Positions 39,911 through 50,088 of a stretch of DNA of 64,000 nt are shown piece by piece (the stretch's first letter is position 1; each line of letters begins with the position of its first letter). A program made the translations under genes and the position numbers. The DNA lies in contig NZ_CM001022.1 of assembly GCF_000165795.1 (NCBI RefSeq), forward strand, positions 992,001 to 1,056,000, in the 5' to 3' direction. Below the pieces are notes generated by a model. That model did no database searches. It saw nothing but the letters and a program-made list of their open reading frames with translations, and was not told the origin of the DNA. This DNA comes from Aminomonas paucivorans DSM 12260 (GTDB taxonomy: Bacteria; Synergistota; Synergistia; Synergistales; Synergistaceae).

Positions 39911-40792
39911 ATGGCTCGCCTTCCCGATGCGCTGCCCGAAGCCCTGGCGACCCTGACGGCCTCCGATCGTCCGGGCCGCAGCGCCTCCCTGCTCCATGAT
40001 CCTCGCTGCTGGGAGGAGGCGCTGGAGGTCCTGTCCCGCCCTTCCCTCTGGATCGTCACGGGGTTCTTCGTGCCCGAGGCCCAGGCCGCGGAGACCGACG
40101 GTCCTCCCGGGGCCTGCGTCCTTGCCCGCGCCCTGTCGCGTCTGGGAACCTCTGTCCGGGTGTTCTCCGACGACGCCTGTCTGGGGGTCCTTCGGGAGAC
40201 CGGGGCGGTCCTGGGGCTTCCCCCGGATCGGTTCCGGGGCTTTCCCTTCGACGTCCCCGAGGAGGACCTGCGGGCGTTCCTGAGAAGGGAGGCTCCGGGT
40301 GGGCTGGTCTACCTGGAGAGATTGGGGCGCACTCCTGAGGGGGTCTGCCGGAACATGAGGGGGCAGGACGTCTCCCCCTGGGTGGCTCCCCTGGACCTGT
40401 GGGCTCTGGATGCGCCGTCTCGGGGGATTCCCGTGGCGGCGGTGGGGGACGGGGGCAACGAGGCGGGCATGGGCCCTCTGCGGGAGAGGTTGGGCTCTCT
40501 GGTGGGAGATTTCGCTTCGGCTCTTTCCTGCATCCCTTCGGACGTGCCGATTCCCGTGGATGTCTCCAACTGGGGAGGCTACGCTCTGACGGCAGCCCTG
40601 GAAGCCTCTTCGGGAGCGGATCTGCTGCACACCCCGGAGGAGGAGCGGGAGATGCTTCACGCCATGAAAAGAGCCGGGGGGGTGGACGGAACGACCCGCA
40701 CCCCGGCCCTCTCCGTGGATGGGTTCGGGATGGACGATCAGGTGGCTCTGGTGCGGGAGCTGCGGGCTCTGACCCGAGGGCCGAGGGGCTAG
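39911..40792 (+). CDS. DUF4392 / D-glutamate cyclase-like protein
   Basis: 293 residues. Recognised by 'LWIVTGFFVPEAQAAETDGPPGACVLARAL' (the diagnostic portion is ETDGPPGA), 'AVGDGGNEAGMGPLRERL' and 'VSNWGGYALTAAL', which follow the DUF4392 order. The mammalian homologue DGLUCY turns D-glutamate into 5-oxo-D-proline; the bacterial role is not established. An organism with D-Glu in peptidoglycan could use it for salvage. Its stop codon overlaps the stop of the convergent ECF gene by four bases. Confidence 0.8.
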   Translation: MARLPDALPEALATLTASDRPGRSASLLHDPRCWEEALEVLSRPSLWIVTGFFVPEAQAAETDGPPGACVLARALSRLGTSVRVFSDDACLGVLRETGAVLGLPPDRFRGFPFDVPEEDLRAFLRREAPGGLVYLERLGRTPEGVCRNMRGQDVSPWVAPLDLWALDAPSRGIPVAAVGDGGNEAGMGPLRERLGSLVGDFASALSCIPSDVPIPVDVSNWGGYALTAALEASSGADLLHTPEEEREMLHAMKRAGGVDGTTRTPALSVDGFGMDDQVALVRELRALTRGPRG

Positions 40793-41277
40793 CGCGACTT
40801 TCGGAGGTGTTTTTCCAGAAAGGGGACCAGGATCCAGGCGAGGGCGGCGCCGATGCCCGTCTGGATCAGGTCCGTGAGGGCTTCCAGGGGAGCCGCCGCT
40901 GGACCGTAGAGGGTCGCCGCCGCGGACGTGTAGCCTCCCATCATGACCAGAGCTCCCGCCGCCAGGGCGATCCAGCGGGGCGCCCGGCGGGCCAGGAAGC
41001 CCACCACGAATCCCTCCAGGCCCTTGATGACCAGCGAGAAGGGGGCCCATTGGGGGTAGCCGAGGAGGATGTCTCCCAGGGCCGCGCCCAGGCTTCCGGC
41101 GACCGCGCCGTACCGGGGGCCGAAGAGGAGCGCCACGGTGTAGAGGATCCCCTCCCCCAGGTTGAAGTAGAGCCGGAACCCGGGGACCGGAATGGACAGC
41201 ATGGTCGCCCCCGTGACGAGGGCGGCGAAGAGGGCGCCGAGAGCGAGGGCGCGGGGGGAGGTCTTCAGTGGGTTCAT
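40789..41277 (-). CDS. ECF transporter S component (substrate-binding membrane subunit)
   Basis: 162 residues from ATG 41277 with an AAGGAGGA ribosome site. Five to six membrane helices are visible. 'FNLGEGILYTVALLFGPRYGAVAGSLGAALGDILLGYPQWAP' has the S-component pattern (N-x-G-E-x-I, then small-residue helices, then GDxLxGYPxWAP; e.g. FNLGEGILYTVALLFGPRYG). The family (COG4720-like/ECF vitamin and tRNA-precursor transporters) captures a vitamin and docks on a shared EcfAAT module encoded elsewhere. The substrate is unassigned. A structured RNA-like leader precedes it. Confidence 0.82.
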   Translation of the reverse strand: MNPLKTSPRALALGALFAALVTGATMLSIPVPGFRLYFNLGEGILYTVALLFGPRYGAVAGSLGAALGDILLGYPQWAPFSLVIKGLEGFVVGFLARRAPRWIALAAGALVMMGGYTSAAATLYGPAAAPLEALTDLIQTGIGAALAWILVPFLEKHLRKSR

Positions 41278-41293
41278 GGCGATTCCTCCTTGC

Positions 41294-41419
41294 GAAGTCC
41301 CCCTCGGGGGGAGGGACTTCGGTTTGTACGGATTGTGCCCCATCCCCGGGAACCCAGCTAGGTCCAGATCGTCCCGCATGGTACGGGGAACTGGTCCCAT
41401 GGGCGGTTCGTTCCCGGGG
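41294..41419 (-). promoter_or_regulatory. Structured leader of the ECF S-component gene, possible riboswitch
   Basis: On the minus strand a ten-base-pair perfect closing stem (CCCCGGGAAC / GTTCCCGGGG, 41410-41419 with 41344-41353) encloses a smaller stem-loop (CCAG...CTGG plus CCCG/CGGG, 41364-41394). A second strong hairpin (GAAGTCCC / GGGACTTC, 41294-41320) ends right beside the ribosome site. Multi-branched aptamer plus a proximal hairpin is the layout of a riboswitch. I could not match it to the TPP, THF, preQ1 or cobalamin consensus. Alternatively the palindromes are protein sites in the divergent spacer. Confidence 0.45.
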
Positions 41420-41449
41420 CTTGCGTCTTCGAGGGGGGGCGGGTTTATA

Positions 41450-41884
41450 ATGGCCCGGGTCAAGAGGGCTCCACTGTTGCTTCTCGTCGGTCTTGTGGCT
41501 CTTCTGGTCCTGCTTGCGGGGTGGAGCCTGCGATCCCGCGCCGCAAGCGATCCCTTTCGCTTGGAACAAGCCGTCGTCTGCCTGGAGCTGGACGACGATC
41601 TCAAGCCCCTTCGCGTATCCGACCGCTTTCCCCGTGGTACCCGGCAGGTTTGCCTGTGGTTTCGCTATGCCTCCGCCCGGGAGGGGGACGGCCTTTCGGT
41701 GAGGTGGTTCCACGAAGGAGGGCTCATCCAGCGGGAAACCATGCGCCTTGCCCCGGGAAGGGGGACCAAGGCGTTCTATCTGCTTCGGGAGGACGGTTCC
41801 CCGCTCCCCCAAGGGACCTATCAGGTCCGCCTGGAGGGAAACGGGAGAAGCCTTTCCGTATTGATGTTTCGAATCCTTCCCTGA
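41450..41884 (+). CDS. Small membrane-anchored or exported protein, unknown
   Basis: 144 residues from ATG 41450. The N-terminal helix (~5-28, 'LLLLVGLVALLVLLAGW') after basic residues is a signal anchor. The rest is one beta-sandwich-like domain with 'VSDRFPRGTRQVCLWFRYA' and 'ETMRLAPGRGTKAFYLLREDGSPLPQGTYQVRLEG' (key part PLPQGTYQVRLEG), a pattern seen in uncharacterised extracytoplasmic domains. It ends one base before the ATG of the transaldolase-like gene. A TATAAT hexamer overlaps the start codon and may be coincidence. Confidence 0.65.
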   Translation: MARVKRAPLLLLVGLVALLVLLAGWSLRSRAASDPFRLEQAVVCLELDDDLKPLRVSDRFPRGTRQVCLWFRYASAREGDGLSVRWFHEGGLIQRETMRLAPGRGTKAFYLLREDGSPLPQGTYQVRLEGNGRSLSVLMFRILP

Positions 41885-42583
41885 ATGGGCAACACGAATT
41901 CGAGAGGACCCGAGGAGGCGAGGACGCTGCGGTTTTTCCTGGACACGGCGAACCTGGAGGAAATCCGCGCTGGCTTGCGGATGGGAGTGGTTTCCGGGGT
42001 GACCACCAACCCCACCCTGGTGGCCCGGGAGGGCGTGGCGGATTTCCACGGCCACGTGCGGACCATCGCGGAATTGGTGGAGGGACCGGTGAGCGCGGAG
42101 GTCCTGGCCCTGGACCTGGAGGGCATGGTGGAAGAGGCTCGGCCCCTGGCGGCGCTTCATCCCCAGGTGGTGGTGAAGGTTCCCCTGACCTGCGAGGGAC
42201 TGGGAGCGGTTCGGGTGCTGAGCCGCGAGGGCATCCGCACCAACGTCACCCTGGTCTTCTCCCCCCAGCAGGCCCTTCTGGCGGCCGCGGCGGGAGCCAC
42301 CTACGTGAGCCCCTTCGTGGGGCGTCTGGACGACGTGGGGGAGGACGGCTCGGGGCTGGTGCGGGACATCGCCTCGACCTTTCGGGTTCAGAGCATCGGG
42401 ACCCAGATCATCGCCGCCAGCGTGCGCCATCCCCGGCACGTGGCGGAGGCGGCCGCGGCGGGAGCCCACATCGCCACGCTGCCCTACAAGGTGTTGAAGC
42501 AGCTGTCGGTCCATCCCCTGACGGAAGCGGGAATCCGGCGATTTCTCGAGGATTGGGAGGCTACCGCAAGACACCATGGTTGA
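41885..42583 (+). CDS. Transaldolase / fructose-6-phosphate aldolase-like (TalC-MipB type)
   Basis: 232 residues. A compact TIM barrel: '[13 protein letters not shown]' (Asp), '[13 protein letters not shown]', '[15 protein letters not shown]' (Schiff-base Lys), '[29 protein letters not shown]' (key SPFVGRLDD) and '[14 protein letters not shown]'-like end ('[14 protein letters not shown]'). The only ATG gives a 14-residue extension before the usual start; a CTG at 41927 directly follows GAGGAGGCGAGG and could be the true start. It works in the non-oxidative pentose phosphate route or as an aldolase. It overlaps rho by eight bases. Confidence 0.88.
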   Translation: MGNTNSRGPEEARTLRFFLDTANLEEIRAGLRMGVVSGVTTNPTLVAREGVADFHGHVRTIAELVEGPVSAEVLALDLEGMVEEARPLAALHPQVVVKVPLTCEGLGAVRVLSREGIRTNVTLVFSPQQALLAAAAGATYVSPFVGRLDDVGEDGSGLVRDIASTFRVQSIGTQIIAASVRHPRHVAEAAAAGAHIATLPYKVLKQLSVHPLTEAGIRRFLEDWEATARHHG

Positions 42584-43952
42584 TCACGAAGCCCTCTCCC
42601 CTCCGGAAACCCTACCCGTCGAGAACCTGTCCGTCCCGCCTGCGGAGGCCGAAGGCCAGGACCTTTCCCCGGAAACCCCAGATCGCAAGCAATCCCACCG
42701 TCAGAAGATCTCCTTCTCCCACCTCGCCGGGATGAGCGTGGCGGAGCTGCGCAAGCTGGCGAAGGAGCTGGGGGTCGCGGGGATCTCCTCGCGGCGCAAA
42801 GACGACCTGGTGGTGGAGGTCCTCAAGGCCCAGGCGGAAAAGCAGGGCTACCGCTTCGGCGGGGGGACCCTGGAGTGCCTCGTGGAAGGGTACGGTTTCC
42901 TCCGTCCTGCAGGGCTTCTGCCCAGCAACCACGACATCTACGTGTCCGCCTCCCAGATCCGGCGCTTCGGCCTGCGCAACGGCGACGTGGTGTGGGGGGT
43001 CATCCGTCCTCCCAAGGATCAGGAGCACTTCGAGGCGCTCCTTCGGGTGGAGACGGTGAACTTCTCCGACCCCGAGGAGGCCCGGCGTCGCCCCAACTTC
43101 GAGGCCCTCACCCCGGTCTTCCCGGACGAAAAGCTCCACCTGGAGACCACCTCCAAGGAGATCGCCACCCGCCTGGTGGACCTCTTCGCCCCCATCGGGA
43201 AGGGGCAGCGGGCTCTCATCGTCTCCCCCCCCAAGGCGGGGAAGACCACCCTCCTCAAGCGCATCGCCAACGCCGTGACCACCAATCACCCCGAGACCAT
43301 CCTGCTGGTGCTGCTCATCGACGAGCGCCCCGAGGAGGTCACGGACATGATGCGGTCCGTGGACGGGGAGATCATCGCCTCCACCTTCGACCGCCCCGCG
43401 GAGGAACACATGCGGGTGGCCGCCCTGGCCCTGGAGAAGGCCAAGCGGCTGGTGGAGGTGGGCAAGGACGTGGTGCTGCTCCTGGACTCCATCACCCGAC
43501 TGGCCCGGGCCTCGAACCTGGTGGTCCCCCCTTCGGGACGCACCCTTTCCGGAGGCATGGACCCGGCGGCCCTGTACTTCCCCAAGCGGTTCTTCGGCGC
43601 CGCCCGGAACATCGAAGAGGGGGGGAGCCTCACAGTCATCGGCACCTCCCTGGTGGAGACGGGCAGCCGCATGGACGACGTGATCTACGAGGAGTTCAAG
43701 GGCACGGGAAACATGGAGATCCACCTCTCCCGGAAGATCTCGGAGCAGCGGATTTTCCCCGCCGTGGACATCACCCGGTCGGGGACCCGGCGGGAGGACC
43801 TGCTCATGCCGGAGGAGGAGCTCCAGCGGCTCTGGCTGCTGCGCCGCCGCATCGCAAACATGGATGAGGGCGAAGTGCTGAACCTCATCCTGGACAAGCT
43901 GCGGAACACCGCCACCAACAAGGACTTCCTGGGGACCATCAAGATCGCGTAA
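42576..43952 (+). CDS. rho: Transcription termination factor Rho
   Basis: 458 residues. There is an acidic N-terminal extension (~1-48), a Rho N-terminal domain ('[15 protein letters not shown]'), a cold-shock-like RNA-binding domain ('[15 protein letters not shown]', '[20 protein letters not shown]'), then the ATPase with Walker A '[14 protein letters not shown]', Walker B '[14 protein letters not shown]' and the R loop '[22 protein letters not shown]' ([15 protein letters not shown] is its first part). It is a hexameric RNA helicase that ends untranslated transcripts. Confidence 0.97.
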   Translation: MVDHEALSPPETLPVENLSVPPAEAEGQDLSPETPDRKQSHRQKISFSHLAGMSVAELRKLAKELGVAGISSRRKDDLVVEVLKAQAEKQGYRFGGGTLECLVEGYGFLRPAGLLPSNHDIYVSASQIRRFGLRNGDVVWGVIRPPKDQEHFEALLRVETVNFSDPEEARRRPNFEALTPVFPDEKLHLETTSKEIATRLVDLFAPIGKGQRALIVSPPKAGKTTLLKRIANAVTTNHPETILLVLLIDERPEEVTDMMRSVDGEIIASTFDRPAEEHMRVAALALEKAKRLVEVGKDVVLLLDSITRLARASNLVVPPSGRTLSGGMDPAALYFPKRFFGAARNIEEGGSLTVIGTSLVETGSRMDDVIYEEFKGTGNMEIHLSRKISEQRIFPAVDITRSGTRREDLLMPEEELQRLWLLRRRIANMDEGEVLNLILDKLRNTATNKDFLGTIKIA

Positions 43953-43985
43953 CCCGATCCGGGAAGGGAAAAGGGAGGACGAGTC

Positions 43986-46954
<2,969 letters not shown>

Positions 46955-46968
46955 GAGGAGGATTCCCC

Positions 46969-47964
46969 ATGAGGAAGACCCGAGGATTCCTGACGGTGGC
47001 GGTTTGCCTGGTTCTTGCGGCGACGGTGGCCTGGGCGGACGAGATTGCTCCCGCCCCCGGGGCGTTTCAGAACCTGGAGCGGGTGGAGACGGTGCTCTAC
47101 GGGGGGCCTCAGCCCGGCGGTCTGTTGGAGCGTCTGGCCCGGGCGGAGAAGGACCTTTTCGGACGGGAACTCCCCGGGAGCCTCACGGAGCGGCAGACCG
47201 CCCTTCTCCAGTTCCTGGAGAAGGGGACGGCGGGGCAGCCCGGTTTCCTCTTCAAGCTGGGGGTGGCGGAGTGGGCGGTGGCCCAGCAGGTGTACCCCAC
47301 CAAGTTCGCCGCGGCCCGGCTTGAGGGGTTGGAGCAGCTCCTGGAAGGGCACACCCAGACGGGCCCCCTGGCCATGCGCCTGGAGCGGCTGGTGACCAAG
47401 CTGCTTCCCTCGGGCATCCAGGGAACCGGCGTGTCCGTCCCCGCGGCGACCCTGGTGAAGGTGCGCCTCCTGCAGCCCCTGGCCGCCCGGTTCTGCAAGA
47501 CCGGCGACAAGGTGGGGTTGGAGCTGGTGGACGACCTGCGGGTGCAGGGAACCCTGGTCGCCCCCCGGGGGAGCCGGGTGGCGGCCCACGTGCAGAGCGT
47601 GGAGGGCCCTAGGAGCTTCGGGCGTCCCTCGGAGGTGAAGGTGACCTTCGAGTATCTGGAGACCCTGGGGATGGAGCAGATCCCCGTGCTGGTGGGGGAG
47701 GCGGCCAAGAACGCCACGAAGCTGGACAAGAGCCTGGTGGGAGCCGCCGGCGCCAGCGCCCTGGGCATGGTGCTTCTGGGCCCTGTGGGGCTGGCGGGAG
47801 GGTTCCTCGTGCGGGGAGACGACAAGACGGTCCCGGCGGGGACCCAGTTCTACCTGGAGACGGGGCAGGCCGTGAGCGTTCTGGCCTATACGGTGCCCGC
47901 CACCCTGGGAGGCGGCGCGGCGCCCACGCCCGCGGTCACGTCCACGGGAGCGATCAACCCATGA
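46969..47964 (+). CDS. Exported protein, unknown function
   Basis: 331 residues. The signal peptide ends 'ATVAWA' (~residue 24). Residues ~35-145 carry repeated '(F/L)GxxxxGxLxxRLxxxE' units ('VLYGGPQPGGLLERLARAEKDLFG'; 'LLEGHTQTGPLAMRLERL'), suggesting helical repeats. Residues ~160-290 are beta-rich with 'AATLVKVRLLQPL', 'GTLVAPRGSRVAAHVQSVEG' and a glycine-rich hydrophobic hairpin ('GASALGMVLLGPVGLAGGFLV'). I do not recognise the family. It shares an ATGA overlap with the next exported protein, in the run-up to lptC and lptD. Confidence 0.75.
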   Translation: MRKTRGFLTVAVCLVLAATVAWADEIAPAPGAFQNLERVETVLYGGPQPGGLLERLARAEKDLFGRELPGSLTERQTALLQFLEKGTAGQPGFLFKLGVAEWAVAQQVYPTKFAAARLEGLEQLLEGHTQTGPLAMRLERLVTKLLPSGIQGTGVSVPAATLVKVRLLQPLAARFCKTGDKVGLELVDDLRVQGTLVAPRGSRVAAHVQSVEGPRSFGRPSEVKVTFEYLETLGMEQIPVLVGEAAKNATKLDKSLVGAAGASALGMVLLGPVGLAGGFLVRGDDKTVPAGTQFYLETGQAVSVLAYTVPATLGGGAAPTPAVTSTGAINP

Positions 47965-48389
47965 GTCGGTTCTGGCGCAAGGGTGCCCTTTCCCTGGCCC
48001 TCCTGGCCTCTCTGGCCTGTCCCGCCTGGGCGGTGGACCTGGGGGACCTGATCGGTGTGGTGGGAGGCGGATTCCTGGTCTCCGCCGTGGCGGGGCCCCT
48101 CAACGACTTCATCAACACGGTCACCTTCAACAAGGGGGCGGGGAACCAGTCCGCCACCAAGGTGGTCCCCATCGTCTCCCTGGGGGACGGAACCCATATC
48201 GGGGCCGCTCAGGTCTCCGGTCCCAAGCAGGCGGTGGATCGGACCAAGGCGGTGGCCCAGCTGGAGACAAGCTTCCAGGATCGCCTCCGGGTGAAGGTCC
48301 TGATCCCCATCGACTCAGAGAACCCCATCCAGCGGTTCCGGAGGGTGCAGGGAGTGGGGGTTTCCGCGGTCATCGACCTGCGCCTGTAG
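47961..48389 (+). CDS. Small exported protein, unknown function
   Basis: 142 residues, ATGA-coupled to the previous gene. Signal peptide 'KGALSLALLASLACPAWA' (~1-24; its Cys has no lipobox). A hydrophobic Gly-rich stretch follows ('LGDLIGVVGGGFLVSAVAG'), then 'VVPIVSLGDGTHIGAAQVSGP' (key SLGDGTHIGAAQVSGP) and a C-terminal beta region 'GVGVSAVIDLRL'. The pattern suggests a periplasmic or outer-membrane-associated protein. The family is not recognised. Confidence 0.72.
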   Translation: MSRFWRKGALSLALLASLACPAWAVDLGDLIGVVGGGFLVSAVAGPLNDFINTVTFNKGAGNQSATKVVPIVSLGDGTHIGAAQVSGPKQAVDRTKAVAQLETSFQDRLRVKVLIPIDSENPIQRFRRVQGVGVSAVIDLRL

Positions 48390-48404
48390 GGAGTGAGGAG
48401 AACG

Positions 48405-49562
48405 GTGCGCCGAATCTCCGGGACGTTCCTTCTTTCCTTGGCGCTTCTCGGCGCACTGGTCCTTCCTGCCTTCGGGGAACCCCGTAGCCTGCAAAGTCAG
48501 GTGGGGGGGGTGTTGGACCGCTGGACCGCTTTCCGCTGGGGACAGGACAACCTGGTCTGGGTGGTTCACTATCCCGAGGCCCTGGCTGCCCCCTGGGTGA
48601 AGCTGGAGGCGCAGCGGCGGGGACTGGGGCCGGAGGAGACGGAGTCCTACCGGAAATCCTTCCGTCAGGAGCTTCAGTTCGATCGGTCCGTGGCGTTTCT
48701 CCTGAACGTGCAGGCCTTCGGAAGGACCCCCCTGAGCCTGGCACCCCTTTCCAAGAACGTCTTCCTGGTGGACGGCCGGGGGAAATCCATCCCTCCGGTG
48801 CGCTATGAAAAACGCCTGGACCAGCCCCTGAGCGGGCTGGTCCAGGGGTTCGTGTTTTTTCCCAAGGGAGTGAAACCTCCGTTTCGACTGGTGGTCAAGG
48901 GGCTGATCCCGGGGGAGGCCACGGCGTTTGCCTTTCCCGCCTTCGGAGAAGCGGACACGGCTCCCCGCGTCGCACCCACCCCTTCCCCGCGCCGTCTCGG
49001 AGCGGGGAAGATCTCCGCTCCCCAGGGGGTGGATCTGGTGGTGCCCCCGAAGAAGCCCGAGGCTCCCCAGGTGACCCGGACGGAGATCCCCCGGCCGACG
49101 CGCCCTGCGGTCCCCACGAAGGCTCCGGAGGCGACGCGACCGCCCAAGAGGGCCGTGTCTCCCCCGGTCTCGACGTCCCCTCCTCCCCGAACGGTGCCGT
49201 CTCCACCTCCCGCAGCTTCCGGGGAAGTGCGACCGTCCCTTTCCCCCTCTTCCCCGAAGTCCGGTCCCGCCTCGCGGGAGGAGGTGCTGCGGCGGTTTCT
49301 GGAGCTGTGGCAGAAAGGCGACTGGGACGGCCTGTACGCCGTGACCGGCAAGGAGACCAAGGGACGCTTCAGCGCCTCGGAGTTCGCGGAACGGACGAAG
49401 AACCACCCCTTCCGCTGGGCCCTCAAGGAGGGGTACAAACTCTCCTGGTCGGGGAACACCGCCAAGGTCTCCGTGGCCCCGAAGTTCCTGGTGGTCCGGA
49501 TGCTTCGGGAGGAGCAGTTCCGTCTGGTGGAGGAGGAGGGCGGATACCGTGTGGTCTGGTAG
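48405..49562 (+). CDS. Exported protein with Pro-rich linker and C-terminal lumazine-binding-like domain
   Basis: 385 residues from GTG 48405, four bases after GTGAGGAG; the GTG at 48393 lies in that ribosome site. Signal peptide (~1-24, 'SLALLGALVLPAFG'). Residues ~30-185 form a beta-rich domain. Residues ~190-285 are a Pro/Ser/Thr/Lys linker including 'PTKAPEATRPPKRA', which resembles the stalk of the rhodanese-like protein at 9.8 kb. Residues ~290-385 ('FLELWQKGDWDGLYAVTG', 'YKLSWSGNTAKVSVAPKFLVV') look like a small NTF2/DUF4878-type fold. The function is unknown. It overlaps lptC by 14 bases. Confidence 0.72.
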   Translation: MRRISGTFLLSLALLGALVLPAFGEPRSLQSQVGGVLDRWTAFRWGQDNLVWVVHYPEALAAPWVKLEAQRRGLGPEETESYRKSFRQELQFDRSVAFLLNVQAFGRTPLSLAPLSKNVFLVDGRGKSIPPVRYEKRLDQPLSGLVQGFVFFPKGVKPPFRLVVKGLIPGEATAFAFPAFGEADTAPRVAPTPSPRRLGAGKISAPQGVDLVVPPKKPEAPQVTRTEIPRPTRPAVPTKAPEATRPPKRAVSPPVSTSPPPRTVPSPPPAASGEVRPSLSPSSPKSGPASREEVLRRFLELWQKGDWDGLYAVTGKETKGRFSASEFAERTKNHPFRWALKEGYKLSWSGNTAKVSVAPKFLVVRMLREEQFRLVEEEGGYRVVW

Positions 49563-50088
49563 GCACATCGCCCTGTTTCTGGGCCTGGGGGGAGGACTCC
49601 TGATCGGAGGGTTTCTGTGGCGGGATCTTCATCTTCCCCAGCAGGCGGGGGTCCCCTCCGGCCTGCCGGACGTTCGGGTGGAGCAGTTTGACCTGCGCCG
49701 TCAGGTGGGGGGACAGGACTGGACCATCCGGGCTTCCCGGGCGGAACGTTCCGAGGGGGTCGCCCAGGCGGCGTCCATGGATCTGGAAATTCAGGGCCCC
49801 GGGGACCGGGTCACCCGAGTGCGGGCCCAAAAGGGGCTTTTTGAGGAGGCAAAGGAGGACATGACCCTTTGGCAGGTGGAGGGAAGCCTTCGCGAGAAGG
49901 GGAAGACCCTGAGCTGGAAGGCTGCGGAGGCCCGCTATGACGGAAAAAGTCGGGAGTGGCGTTTTCCGGGAGGGGTCACCTTCCGGAGGGATTCCCTGTT
50001 TCTTGTGGCGGGAACGGGGCGATTGCTCCCCAAGGGGGACATTCGACTGGACGATGGGGTGAAGGCCCGTTGGGCGGTGCGGCCATGA
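49549..50088 (+). CDS. lptC: LPS export protein LptC
   Basis: 179 residues, normal LptC size. One N-terminal membrane helix (~5-24, 'IALFLGLGGGLLIGGFLW') and a periplasmic OstA-like jellyroll domain: 'VEQFDLRRQVGGQDWTIRASRAE', 'AASMDLEIQGPGDRVTRVRAQKG' (key ASMDLEIQG) and 'LSWKAAEARYDGKSREWRFPGGVTFRRD' (typical AxxAxxxxxxxxxxFxGxVxxxxD). It takes LPS from LptBFG and hands it to LptA/LptD. The GTG start overlaps the exported protein upstream, and ATGA couples it to lptD. Confidence 0.8.
   Translation: MWSGRHIALFLGLGGGLLIGGFLWRDLHLPQQAGVPSGLPDVRVEQFDLRRQVGGQDWTIRASRAERSEGVAQAASMDLEIQGPGDRVTRVRAQKGLFEEAKEDMTLWQVEGSLREKGKTLSWKAAEARYDGKSREWRFPGGVTFRRDSLFLVAGTGRLLPKGDIRLDDGVKARWAVRP

Noticed and set aside
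41278-41449. TPP, THF, preQ1 or cobalamin riboswitch before the ECF S component
   Set aside because: None of the conserved core sequences of these classes could be found, although a structure is evident.
41446-41451. TATAAT as promoter of the small exported protein gene
   Set aside because: It overlaps the start codon and has no -35 at normal distance (TTGCGT is 19 bases away); likely coincidence unless the start is further downstream.
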